In this document: positions 41,658-50,418 of the stretch, piece by piece | Layout of the letters: each line of letters starts with the position of its first letter | How positions within the stretch are numbered: position 1 is the stretch's first letter | Assembly (NCBI RefSeq): GCF_000687935.1 | Contig: NZ_JHZZ01000001.1 | Span: 1,674,001-1,738,000 of the forward strand | Reading direction: 5' to 3' | DNA from: Polaribacter sp. Hel_I_88 | GTDB taxonomy: Bacteria; Bacteroidota; Bacteroidia; Flavobacteriales; Flavobacteriaceae | DNA: 64,000 nucleotides | Made by a program: the position numbers and the translations under genes | Notes under the pieces: generated by a model | The model's input: only the letters and a program-made list of their open reading frames with translations | Told to the model about the DNA's origin: nothing | Database searches by the model: none

Positions 41658-42911
41658 ATGACAATTACTAAAAACTGGAAAAACCTATTTTTTATTCTAT
41701 CGATTGCATTTTTAATAGGATGTGATGATGATAACACTGAAACTCCTGATAATAATAATACCGAAAAACAATTTGTGTTAGGGATTGGAGTTACAACACC
41801 TACAGAAACCACAAATTTTTTATTAAGTACAGATGATTTAATGACAGGAACCTTATCATTACAAGGACAAGGAACTCTGCAAGATGGTTATAGAGATTAT
41901 GGTTTTGGGGCCAATACCTTTTATAGTATTGGTGGTTTAGGAGTTACAGATGTAAATACAGTAACAACAGATGGCGCAAATGGTTTAAATATTGAAACAG
42001 GATTAACTTTTCCTTTTCAGTTAGATGGTTTTAGAGAAGCAAATGGCGTTGCAAATACAATGGTTGGTATTTCTTTACCTCAAAGTCCGTCTACAAGCGA
42101 AAATATTACGTTTTATAATGTAAATATTTCTGGAAATTCAATTACAAACTCTAATACAGTACCAGTAAGAGACGTATATAATGAAACTACAGATTGGATT
42201 TTTACAACTGGAATGCAAGTTAGAGGGAATAAGCTTTTTCAAACATTTTATCCAATAGATAATGCAACTTTTACTACTAATAATACAGATACTCAATATG
42301 TTGCTATTTACAACTATCCTGCATTTACTTTAGATAAAGTAATTACAGATACTCGTTTTGGACCTGCAGGTGCTTTTAATACAAGAAGTGGAATTTTTGT
42401 AACAGAAACAGGCGATATTTACACAGTTTCTAACAGTAATTTTGGATTTACACAAGCAACAAAACCAGCAGGAATTTTAAAAATTGAAGCAGGAAGTGAA
42501 ACTTTTAATGAAGATTATACTTTTAATACAGAAACAGCTGCAAATGGAGGTAAAATAATACATGCTATTTATGTGGGCGATAATAAATTGTTTGCAGAAG
42601 TTTCTACAAAAGTGTTAGAAGAACCAGATGGTTCTAATGGTTTTGGAAATGTATATACAGATTCTAATTTGCATTTAGCTATTGTAGATTTAGTAGCAAA
42701 AACAATTACAAAAGTTGCAGGTGCTCCAGAATTTATAGGAAATGGAGGAAGAAGTTTTGCGGCTTTTAAAGATGGTAATGTCGTGTATTCTTCTATAAAA
42801 GATGCTAATGGTATCGTAAACATTTATCAAACAAATTTAGATACTGCAACAGCAATTAAAGGTGCACAAGTAGATGCTACTTTTGTTGGTGGAATTGCAA
42901 GAATTAGATAA
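41658..42911 (+). CDS. DUF4374-family surface lipoprotein (XusB-like)
   Basis: 417 residues. Lipobox LIGC (Cys22), an Asp/Asn/Thr-rich linker, then a long beta-propeller-like region (YRDYGFGANTFYSIGG, ITFYNVNISGN, TGDIYTVSNSNFGF, AAFKDGNVVYSSIKD). DUF4374 proteins form propellers; XusB of Bacteroides binds ferric enterobactin on the surface and passes it to XusA. It begins 15 bases after the receptor gene and ends at a terminator, so the three genes form one unit. The ligand is unknown. Confidence 0.85.
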   Translation: MTITKNWKNLFFILSIAFLIGCDDDNTETPDNNNTEKQFVLGIGVTTPTETTNFLLSTDDLMTGTLSLQGQGTLQDGYRDYGFGANTFYSIGGLGVTDVNTVTTDGANGLNIETGLTFPFQLDGFREANGVANTMVGISLPQSPSTSENITFYNVNISGNSITNSNTVPVRDVYNETTDWIFTTGMQVRGNKLFQTFYPIDNATFTTNNTDTQYVAIYNYPAFTLDKVITDTRFGPAGAFNTRSGIFVTETGDIYTVSNSNFGFTQATKPAGILKIEAGSETFNEDYTFNTETAANGGKIIHAIYVGDNKLFAEVSTKVLEEPDGSNGFGNVYTDSNLHLAIVDLVAKTITKVAGAPEFIGNGGRSFAAFKDGNVVYSSIKDANGIVNIYQTNLDTATAIKGAQVDATFVGGIARIR

Positions 42912-42943
42912 GTATGTTAAAGCTACAATTATAAATTTTTACT

Positions 42944-42979
42944 AAAAACCCTAAAATTTTTTAAAGTTTTAGGGTTTTT
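42944..42979 (+). terminator. Terminator after the iron-uptake operon
   Basis: AAAAACCCTAAAA (42944-42956) with TTTTAGGGTTTTT (42967-42979). Confidence 0.9.
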
Positions 42980-43281
42980 CTATTTTATGAAGTTAGTTAT
43001 GTAAAGTTTCTCATTCTGCAAGAATTTTACAGAGTTTGTTTGCACTTGGATAATACTATTTTTTAGGTGACGAACAGACTTCATAATTTTTTTACATCCA
43101 GTTTTGTCTTTTCGACCTTTTGCGAGAAATTACATAAAGAAACTAAACATTATATTAATTTTGTTAGAGACTTTTTTTAAAAGTTTTAAATAACAGCTTT
43201 CTTGATATAAGTAACAAATGAAAAGAACCACAAAGATTTAAACATAAGAGTTTTTTCCCCTTTGGGGAATTACAGGGGATT
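42980..43281. other. Intergenic region without a gene
   Basis: Between the iron operon terminator and the convergent endonuclease gene. It holds no convincing open frame. Near its end is a small CCCCTTTGGGG hairpin (about 43258-43268), with a further GGGG at 43273-43276, resembling degenerate intergenic repeats of flavobacteria. Confidence 0.5.
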
Positions 43282-44337
43282 TTACTCTTTCCTTTTAATC
43301 AAATACATATAAACAGGATAATGATCTGAATAACCACCTGTATAACCAGCACTTGAAAAACTTCTCTTAGGATAGCCTTTAAATTGCCCTTTTCTACTGG
43401 TTAAAAATCGCTTGTTAAATATTTTTGCTTGAAACATTTTATACGTAGAAAAATCTTTTTCGCCTTTGTCCAATAAAGGTGATGAAATTAAAATCATATC
43501 AAATAAATTGATATTATCTCTGTAACCTAATGTATTAAAGCCTCTTCTAAACAAATCTTCATAAGGATTGTAAATATCTAAATCACCAACTTGGCTTTTA
43601 TCACTTTTAGTTTTTAGCACTTCTTTAAAACTCGCGTTTATGGGGTCGTCATTAAAATCGCCCATAGTTAAAATCTTGGCATTTGGATCTTTACTTCTAA
43701 TCTGATCAATAATCCTTAAATTTTGATAGGCTGCTTTTTCACGTAAAGGCCTACTTTTTGCTTCTCCACCACTTCTGGAGGGCCAATGGTTTACAATAAT
43801 ATGAATCAATTCATCATCTAAATAACCAGAAACTAATAATTGGTCTCTTGTATATACTTTATAACCATCTCTATAAATATTTGGATTAAAAACCTCATGA
43901 TGCACAGGTTTAAAATATCTCTTTTGATAAATTAAAGCTACATCAATTCCTCTTTTGTCTGGAGAATCGTAATGAATAATTCCATAATCTTTTTTTAAAA
44001 GATGTTTAGATTTTACCAAATCTTCTAAAACACTTAAATTTTCAACTTCAGAAACACCCAATATTGTGGGACTTGTATTGGCTTTGTCTTCTCCAATTTG
44101 TGCAATTACGTTTCCTAACTTATCAATTTTATCCCAATAAACTTTAGATTTGTTCGCTTTCAAAGCCATCATTGGGCTTGCTTCGTCGTTTTTTGAAACA
44201 TCATTTATGGTATCAAAAAGGTTCTCTAAATTGTAAAAAGCAATGGTTCTAATTTTGTATTTTTTGCCTTGAGCATAATTTAAAAAGACATTAAATATTA
44301 GAATTACTAGTAGGAATTTTTTCTTTTTTATTTTCAT
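43282..44337 (-). CDS. Exported endonuclease/exonuclease/phosphatase-family protein
   Basis: 351 residues. An N-terminal signal peptide (about 1-23; FLLVILIFNVFLNYAQG) indicates export. EEP-fold motifs are complete: IAFYNLENLFD (metal Asn/Glu), GVSEVENLSVLEDL (catalytic Glu), VNHWPSRSGG, LTMGDFNDDP (Asp/Asn) and GYSDHYPVYMYL (His). The family includes DNase I and phospholipid or sugar phosphatases, so the substrate is a phosphodiester or monoester outside the inner membrane. It is transcribed away from the TonB receptor at 44458, with 120 bases between them. Confidence 0.88.
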   Translation of the reverse strand: MKIKKKKFLLVILIFNVFLNYAQGKKYKIRTIAFYNLENLFDTINDVSKNDEASPMMALKANKSKVYWDKIDKLGNVIAQIGEDKANTSPTILGVSEVENLSVLEDLVKSKHLLKKDYGIIHYDSPDKRGIDVALIYQKRYFKPVHHEVFNPNIYRDGYKVYTRDQLLVSGYLDDELIHIIVNHWPSRSGGEAKSRPLREKAAYQNLRIIDQIRSKDPNAKILTMGDFNDDPINASFKEVLKTKSDKSQVGDLDIYNPYEDLFRRGFNTLGYRDNINLFDMILISSPLLDKGEKDFSTYKMFQAKIFNKRFLTSRKGQFKGYPKRSFSSAGYTGGYSDHYPVYMYLIKRKE

Positions 44338-44359
44338 TTTTTACATCAAATTTAATGAA

Positions 44360-44378
44360 TAAATAATATTATTATTTA
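44360..44378. promoter_or_regulatory. Perfect 9-1-9 palindrome between divergent nuclease and receptor genes
   Basis: TAAATAATATTATTATTTA, the architecture of a Fur box but pure A/T. It lies 22 bases from the nuclease start and 79 from the receptor start, so one regulator could control both. Chance symmetry is possible in such AT-rich DNA. Confidence 0.35.
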
Positions 44379-44457
44379 AAAAAAATAAAAATTACAGGAT
44401 ATTTTTAATTAAAAAACACTAACTTCACTTCGCTATTAAATTGAAAAAGAAAAAGTT

Positions 44458-47208
44458 ATGAGTAAAACTATTGTTTTGATAGTTGTCTTTCTATTGTTTT
44501 TTACAACTATATTTTCACAAAATATTTTAAAAGGAATTGTTGTTGATAACGATTCTAAAACTCCACTAAAAGGTGTTTTGGTAAGTATTCTAAATATACC
44601 AAACACGCAAATTACCAACGAAAAAGGGTTTTTTAAAATTGATAATATTCCCAATGGAAGTTATATTTTGGAACTTAAATTTGCGGGTTATGAAACTCAA
44701 AATTTCCCTATTGAACTTGCTGATGAAACTATTGATTTAGGAAGTATTTTATTTTACAAAGATTTCACTGAAGATCAAGATTTAAGTTTAATTACCATTA
44801 CAGATGATGAATTAAATGACGATACAAGTGCTGCAGATAATATTGCAGGACTTTTACAAGCCACAAAAGATATTTTTCTGAGAACTGCTGCTTTTGAGTT
44901 TAGTTCCTCTTTTTTTCGTGTAAAAGGATTAGATTCTGGAAATGGAAAAGTGTTGATTAATGGCATTGAAATGAACAAAATCTATGATAGCAGAGCTCAA
45001 TGGAGTAATTGGGGTGGTTTAAATGATGTTTTGAGAAATCAGGAATTCAGCAATGGTTCAGCTCCTTCAAATTTTACTTTTGGTGGCCTTTTAGGTTCTT
45101 CAAATATGAACACAAGAGCATCAGAACAAAGACCAGGAATCAGGCTTTCTTACTCATCATCTAACAGAAGTTATGTACACAGAGCAATGGCTACTTACAG
45201 TTCTGGAATGAGAGAAAATGGTTGGGCTTTTACATTTTCTGGAAGTAGAAGAACTGGGCAAGAAGGTTTTAATGACGGTACATCTTACAATGCATATTCC
45301 GTTTTCACATCGATTGAAAAAAAGATAAACGAAAACCACAGCTTCAATTTTACGGGTATTTTTACTCCAAATAGAAGAGGGAAATCATCTCCAAATACAC
45401 AAGAAGTTTTCGACTTAAAAGGAATTGCTTACAATGAATATTGGGGGAATTTAAATGGCAGAAAAGCCAATTCAAGAATTAAAGACGTAAATGAACCTAT
45501 TTTAATGCTGAATCATTATTGGAATTTGAGCAGCAAAACCGAATTAAATACAAATATTTCATATCAATTTGGACAAATTGGTAACAGTCGTTTAGATTTT
45601 AATGCAGGCGCAAATCCAAGTCCTACTTATTATCAATATTTGCCAAGTTATTTTGTGGCAAGAGATGAATTGGCAAGTGCGTATGAATTTCAACAAGAAT
45701 TTTTAAACGATGGTCAATTAAATTGGATCAGGATTTTTGATGCCAATATTACAAATGCTTCAGCAGATTTGCCCAGTGGTTATGTGTTGTATGAAGATGT
45801 AAATGACGATTATCAAATTACAGTAAATTCAATTTTAAATTCGGCAATTAGTAATAACATCAACATAAATGCAAAAGTAGAATACAGAAAATTTAACTCC
45901 AATAGTTTTGCAAGAGTCATTGATCTTTTAGGTGGAAATGGGTATTTAGACATTAATAATTTTGCGGATACAGAAGATTTAAAACAAAACAATTTAGCAA
46001 CTCCAAACAGAATTGTTGGCGTAAATGATAAATTTAGATACAATTACAACATAAATGCAACTATAGCCAAAGGTTTTGTACAAGGGCAATTTAAATATAA
46101 TAAAGTCGATTTTTATGGAGCAGCTAATGTATCTCAAACGAATTATCAAAGAGAAGGTTTGTATCAAAATGGGCGATTTCCTGATAATTCTTTAGGAAAA
46201 TCAGAACAATTAAGTTTCACCAATTTTGGTGTAAAAGGAGGAGTGACTTATAAAATTACAGGTCGCCATTTGTTAGATGCAAATGTTGCCTATATTACAA
46301 ATGCACCAACCATTAGAAACTCGTTTTCTAACTCTAGAGAAAATAATAATGTAGTTGATAATTTGGTGAGCGAAAATGTTTTTTCTTCAGATTTTAGCTA
46401 CATTATTAGAAGTCCAATTTTTACAGGAAGACTCACAGGTTATTACACCTATATTGAAGATGCCACAGAAATTTCTTTTTATTTTGCTGATGGAGTTGGT
46501 GGAGATAATACTGCTTTTGTGCAAGAGGTTTTAACAGGAATCAACAAAAAACACTTGGGAATTGAAGTGGGTCTGGAAGCCCAAGTTACATCCACCATAA
46601 AACTAAAAGGCGCAGCTGCTATTGGGCAATTTACGTATGATAACAATCCTGATTTATATTTAACAACAGATGTTGCAAACGAAGGTGTTTTTGATGATAA
46701 AGGTCGTTCTCAAAACTATGTTTCTAATCTAAAAAACTATAAAGTTTCTGCTGGTCCACAAAACGCGTATTCAGTTGGTTTTGAATATAGAGATCCAGAT
46801 TATTGGTGGATTGGAGCTACTGCAAATTTCTTTGAAAACACCTATGCAGATATTGCTCCATTAAACAGATCTAGCAATTTTTTTACAGATGATGATGGTT
46901 TGCCTTTTGAAGATTATGATCCAGTTTTAGCAAGAAACTTATTACAGCAAGAACGTTTTGATAATTATATGGTGGTAAATATGATTGGTGGAAAATCATG
47001 GAAAGTTGGCGATAAATATATTAGCTTTTTTGCAACTGTAAATAATGTTTTAAATACCGTTTATAAATCTGGCGGATTTGAGCAAGGACGAAACGCAAAT
47101 TTCAGACAATTAAGAGACGATAAAGCCTTAAATACACCAGTTTTTGGCAATAAATATTGGTATGGAAGAGGAACAACGTATTTTTTAAATGCTAGTATAA
47201 GTTTTTAA
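44458..47208 (+). CDS. TonB-dependent receptor with carboxypeptidase-regulatory-like domain
   Basis: 916 residues. Signal peptide about 1-20 (LLFFTTIFSQN), carboxypeptidase-D-like domain about 21-100 (LKGIVVDNDSKTPLKGVLVSIL), plug about 110-230 (GLLQATKDIFLRTAAFEFSSSFFRVKGLDSGNGKVLINGIEMNK), then a barrel ending WYGRGTTYFLNASISF. The size lies between siderophore and SusC receptors and no SusD is present; a DUF5689 lipoprotein follows after 12 bases instead. The receptor, the lipoprotein and the divergent exported nuclease form a three-gene unit. The imported solute is unknown. Confidence 0.88.
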   Translation: MSKTIVLIVVFLLFFTTIFSQNILKGIVVDNDSKTPLKGVLVSILNIPNTQITNEKGFFKIDNIPNGSYILELKFAGYETQNFPIELADETIDLGSILFYKDFTEDQDLSLITITDDELNDDTSAADNIAGLLQATKDIFLRTAAFEFSSSFFRVKGLDSGNGKVLINGIEMNKIYDSRAQWSNWGGLNDVLRNQEFSNGSAPSNFTFGGLLGSSNMNTRASEQRPGIRLSYSSSNRSYVHRAMATYSSGMRENGWAFTFSGSRRTGQEGFNDGTSYNAYSVFTSIEKKINENHSFNFTGIFTPNRRGKSSPNTQEVFDLKGIAYNEYWGNLNGRKANSRIKDVNEPILMLNHYWNLSSKTELNTNISYQFGQIGNSRLDFNAGANPSPTYYQYLPSYFVARDELASAYEFQQEFLNDGQLNWIRIFDANITNASADLPSGYVLYEDVNDDYQITVNSILNSAISNNININAKVEYRKFNSNSFARVIDLLGGNGYLDINNFADTEDLKQNNLATPNRIVGVNDKFRYNYNINATIAKGFVQGQFKYNKVDFYGAANVSQTNYQREGLYQNGRFPDNSLGKSEQLSFTNFGVKGGVTYKITGRHLLDANVAYITNAPTIRNSFSNSRENNNVVDNLVSENVFSSDFSYIIRSPIFTGRLTGYYTYIEDATEISFYFADGVGGDNTAFVQEVLTGINKKHLGIEVGLEAQVTSTIKLKGAAAIGQFTYDNNPDLYLTTDVANEGVFDDKGRSQNYVSNLKNYKVSAGPQNAYSVGFEYRDPDYWWIGATANFFENTYADIAPLNRSSNFFTDDDGLPFEDYDPVLARNLLQQERFDNYMVVNMIGGKSWKVGDKYISFFATVNNVLNTVYKSGGFEQGRNANFRQLRDDKALNTPVFGNKYWYGRGTTYFLNASISF

Positions 47209-47220
47209 ATTCTAGAAAAA

Positions 47221-48648
47221 ATGAAAATGAAAAGAAAGAAAATCATCAAAATAATAGGGATTGTAGCTATCTGTTTCCATTTTACAAATTGTGTAAATGA
47301 CAACGATTTTGAGATTCCTGCAAGTTTAGGAAACGAAGAAAACACAAAATTAACCAATCTTTTAGATAGTATTCAAGCTGGTATTTATCAATTAAAAACC
47401 ATAAAAGAAGTTAAGGAATTATATATTTCTGGCAACGAACCTTTAAAAGTTGCTTCTAAAATTGTGGTAAAAGGCTATGTAGTTTCTTCGGATCAAAAAG
47501 GGAATTATTTTAGAGAATTTTACATGCAAGATGCTCCAGAAAACCCAACTGCAGGCTTAAAAATTTCGTTGAATTTAAGCAATAATTATAACAAGTTCAA
47601 TTTTGGTAGAGAAGTATATATTTTTTTAAAAGACCTATATATTGGCGAAACAAATTCAGGCGATGGAATTATTACCATTGGTGGGAAAATAAATCCTACA
47701 GATGCTTTAGAAATTCAAAGTGTTTCTACAAATCAACTAGAAAAACATGTTTTTAGATCTGAAAACACTCTTGAAATTATACCGAAATTAGTTTCTTTGG
47801 CTGGTTTAAATGCTAGTGATATTGGTACTTTTGTAAAAGTGGAAAATGTTGTATTTCCTGAAAATTTACAAGGAAAAGCCTTTGTAGATCCTACAGAAGA
47901 TTTTGATACACAAAGAAAAATACAAACTTGCCAAACATTGGGTTTTGCAGATTTATTAGTAGAAACAAGTTCTTTTGCTAGTTTTGCAAATAAAACATTG
48001 CCTTCTGGAGGTGGAACCATAAAAGCTGTGGTTTCCAATGATTTTGGTGGCGATTTTTTGGTGTTGGTTTTAAATTCTGATGAAGATATTTCCATGGATG
48101 GAGAACGTTGTACAACATTATCAGAAAGCGATTTTTTAACAATTTTGTTAGAGGAAGATTTTGAAAATGAATCAGGAGAAATTAGCGTAACAGATTGGTT
48201 AAATTATAGAGAGGAAGGTACACAATCTTGGCGATCGTATTCAGATACGTATTCGCAAAGCAAAGCTGCAAGAGTTGGTTCTAGAAATTCTGGAAACGCA
48301 AGTACAATTACCTGGTTAATTACAAAAGGTGTAAATTTGGACACAACAAATGAGGAATTTTTATCGTTTGAAACTTCAAATAGTTTTGCAAATGGTAGTA
48401 ATTTAGAAGTTTTAATTTCCACAAATTGGGATGGAACAAAAACAAATGTAACAGCTGCAACTTGGGATATTTCACCAGCAAACATAGTTTCTGATGGAGA
48501 AAATTTTAAAAATTGGGTTCATTCCACGTATATAAATTTGTCAGATTATTCAGGAACAGTGTTTATCGCTTTTAAATATACAGGAACAGGAAATATCAAT
48601 TTTGATGGAACATACGAATTAGATAATATTAAAATAAATGCCAGATAA
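47221..48648 (+). CDS. DUF5689 OB-fold lipoprotein with choice-of-anchor-J domain
   Basis: 475 residues. Lipobox FTNC (Cys21). The DUF5689 part (about 55-290) carries OB-fold strands: SKIVVKGYVVSSDQKGNYFREFYMQDAP, GREVYIFLKDLYIGE, GTFVKVENVVFPE. The C-terminal part (about 300-475; LEEDFENESGEI, WRSYSDTYSQSKAARVGS, NFDGTYELDNIKI) is a choice-of-anchor-J/DUF5017-type jelly roll. OB folds often bind nucleic acid or sugars. Its place after the receptor makes it the surface partner of that transporter, in the role SusD has elsewhere. Confidence 0.82.
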   Translation: MKMKRKKIIKIIGIVAICFHFTNCVNDNDFEIPASLGNEENTKLTNLLDSIQAGIYQLKTIKEVKELYISGNEPLKVASKIVVKGYVVSSDQKGNYFREFYMQDAPENPTAGLKISLNLSNNYNKFNFGREVYIFLKDLYIGETNSGDGIITIGGKINPTDALEIQSVSTNQLEKHVFRSENTLEIIPKLVSLAGLNASDIGTFVKVENVVFPENLQGKAFVDPTEDFDTQRKIQTCQTLGFADLLVETSSFASFANKTLPSGGGTIKAVVSNDFGGDFLVLVLNSDEDISMDGERCTTLSESDFLTILLEEDFENESGEISVTDWLNYREEGTQSWRSYSDTYSQSKAARVGSRNSGNASTITWLITKGVNLDTTNEEFLSFETSNSFANGSNLEVLISTNWDGTKTNVTAATWDISPANIVSDGENFKNWVHSTYINLSDYSGTVFIAFKYTGTGNINFDGTYELDNIKINAR

Positions 48649-48655
48649 TTTTAAG

Positions 48656-49054
48656 ATGGATAAAATAGAACATATAGGAATTGCAGTAAAAGATTTAGAA
48701 AAATCGAATCAATTATTTGCAGCACTTTTTGGAGAAAATCATTACAAAACAGAAGAAGTACTTTCTGAAGGTGTAAAAACCTCTTTTTTTAAAACAGGAC
48801 CCAATAAAATTGAATTGTTAGAAGCTACCAATCCAGAAAGTCCGATTGCGAAGTTTATTGAAAAAAAAGGCGAAGGAATTCATCATATTGCTTTTGCTGT
48901 TACTGATATTGTTGCTGAAATTAAAAGGTTACAAAATGAAGGATTTACAGTTTTAAATGGAATACCTAAAAAAGGAGCAGACAATAAATTAGTTGCTTTT
49001 TTGCATCCAAAAACTACAAATGGAGTTCTTATAGAACTTTGTCAAGAGATTTAG
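48656..49054 (+). CDS. mce: Methylmalonyl-CoA epimerase
   Basis: 132 residues from the ATG at 48656; an ATG six codons earlier lies inside the previous gene. VOC fold: MDKIEHIGIAVKDLEKSNQLF with a metal His, GEGIHHIAFAVTDI with the second His, and NGVLIELCQ with the Glu ligand. It interconverts (R)- and (S)-methylmalonyl-CoA in propionate metabolism. It is 7 bases behind the DUF5689 gene without functional connection. The stop codon begins a structured repeat. Confidence 0.93.
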   Translation: MDKIEHIGIAVKDLEKSNQLFAALFGENHYKTEEVLSEGVKTSFFKTGPNKIELLEATNPESPIAKFIEKKGEGIHHIAFAVTDIVAEIKRLQNEGFTVLNGIPKKGADNKLVAFLHPKTTNGVLIELCQEI

Positions 49055-49116
49055 TGAAACTCACTTTTAAAAAAGTCGCAAAGCAACTTATTTAAAAGTG
49101 TTAGTTGAACTAATCC
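49051..49116 (+). repeat. Stem-forming repeat at a stop codon, copy 1
   Basis: Starts with TTAGTGAAACTCA, of which TAG is the mce stop, and ends TGTTAGTTGAACTAATCC. Inside, CACTTTTAAA (49062-49071) pairs perfectly with TTTAAAAGTG (49091-49100). Copy 2 at 51210-51273 has the same flanks but a different, equally perfect stem. Confidence 0.7.
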
Positions 49117-49137
49117 CGCTTTTTAGCGGGATCTTTT
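49113..49137 (+). terminator. Terminator after mce
   Basis: ATCCCGCT (49113-49120) pairs with AGCGGGAT (49125-49132), loop TTTT, followed by CTTTT. Confidence 0.9.
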
Positions 49138-49210
49138 AATTATAATATTCTAAAGTTTATTAAAATACAAACACTTTTTCTCTTAATTTAGAAATTTTAC
49201 TCAAAATATT

Positions 49211-49243
49211 TACTGCAAACTGCATACTGTAACTGTAAACTGC
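49211..49243. repeat. Short direct repeats of ACTGYAAACTG before ftsX
   Basis: TACTGCAAACTGCATACTG followed by TAACTGTAAACTGC: imperfect repeats of an 11-base unit, 47 to 79 bases before the ftsX start. A -7-like TATCTTG follows at 49258-49264. Confidence 0.5.
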
Positions 49244-49289
49244 CCATTATTTTTTATTATCTTGCACCGATTTTAAACAATAAATAGCA

Positions 49290-50168
49290 ATGTCCAATAA
49301 ATTTGATTCATATCAAAAAAGACGCTTAACATCTTCTTACATATCTGTTGTAATTAGCATTGCTTTGGTGCTTTTTATGGTGGGTATTTTAGGGTTGATT
49401 GTTCTAAAATCAACAAAAGTTGCCAATTTTGTAAAAGAAAAAGTAGCGATAACACTTTTTATAAAAGATAACGTAACTCAAAAACAAATAAAAACGTTTA
49501 GAGAATCTCTGTTAGAAGAAGAGTTTACAAAAAAAGCAGTGTACACAAGTAAAGAACAAGCTGCTAAAAAATATAGTGAAGAAATTGGCGAGGATTTCTT
49601 ACAGTTTTTAGGAGAAAATCCGCTTAAAAACGGAGTTGATATTTATTTAAAAGCTGATTTTGTAACACCTGAAAAAGTAGCGGAATTAGAAAAGAGATTT
49701 TCTAAAAATGCTTTTGTGGCAGATGTTTCTTACGATAAACCTTTGATTAATCTTTTGACGAAAAACATTAAAAGGATTAGTTTCTGGTTGTTAGTTTTAA
49801 GTAGTTTTTTTGGGTTGATCGCCATGATTTTAATCAACAGTTCCATAAGATTATCTATCTATTCAAAACGATTTAATATAAAAACCATGCAAATGGTGGG
49901 TGCTACAAAAAGCTTTATTAGAAAACCATTTATATGGAGAAGCATAAAACTAGGGTTGTTTGGCGCATTTTTAGCATTAATTGCTTTAGCAGTGGTTGTC
50001 TATTATTTAGATCAATTTATACCAAGTTTAGACTTTTTAAATGATTATGCAACATTAGGTTATATAGCTGGAGGTGTAATCTTATCAGCGTTGATAATTA
50101 CTTGGATTAGTACATTTTTTGCAACACAACGTTTTTTAAACCTACAAACGGACGAACTTTATTATTAA
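49290..50168 (+). CDS. ftsX: Cell division ABC transporter permease FtsX
   Basis: 292 residues, four membrane helices (about 20-42, 170-190, 222-245, 260-280) with a periplasmic domain between helices 1 and 2 (VKEKVAITLFIKDNVTQKQI). The cytoplasmic loop NIKTMQMVGATKSFIRKPFIWRS is the FtsX signature. FtsEX couples division-site ATPase activity to peptidoglycan hydrolase activation. ftsE is not in the window. The order ftsX-DUF3098-uppP-truB is a normal flavobacterial cluster. Confidence 0.94.
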   Translation: MSNKFDSYQKRRLTSSYISVVISIALVLFMVGILGLIVLKSTKVANFVKEKVAITLFIKDNVTQKQIKTFRESLLEEEFTKKAVYTSKEQAAKKYSEEIGEDFLQFLGENPLKNGVDIYLKADFVTPEKVAELEKRFSKNAFVADVSYDKPLINLLTKNIKRISFWLLVLSSFFGLIAMILINSSIRLSIYSKRFNIKTMQMVGATKSFIRKPFIWRSIKLGLFGAFLALIALAVVVYYLDQFIPSLDFLNDYATLGYIAGGVILSALIITWISTFFATQRFLNLQTDELYY

Positions 50169-50172
50169 TATT

Positions 50173-50415
50173 ATGAAAAAAGAAGTGAATCAAGAACGAG
50201 AATTTTTATTCGGTAAAAGGAATTACATCATCATGCTTGTAGGTATTGTTTTTATTACTGTTGGCTTTATTTTTATGTCTGGTGGAGGTAGTGAAGACCC
50301 AAATGTTTTTAATGAAGAAATATACAATTGGCAACGAATTCGTTTAGCACCAACTTTAGTAATTATTGGTTTAGCAATAGAAATCTATGCTATTTTAGCA
50401 GACCCGAAAAAATAA
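50173..50415 (+). CDS. DUF3098 small membrane protein
   Basis: 80 residues with two helices (about 18-36 and 58-74). The core FLFGKRNYIIMLVGIVFITVGFIFMSGGGSEDPNVFNEEIYNWQRIRLAPTLVIIGLAIEIYAI is the DUF3098 signature of Bacteroidetes. It lies 4 bases after ftsX and 3 before uppP, so it belongs to the same envelope operon. Function unknown; a role in division or envelope assembly is inferred from the neighbours. Confidence 0.9.
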   Translation: MKKEVNQEREFLFGKRNYIIMLVGIVFITVGFIFMSGGGSEDPNVFNEEIYNWQRIRLAPTLVIIGLAIEIYAILADPKK

Positions 50416-50418
50416 ACT

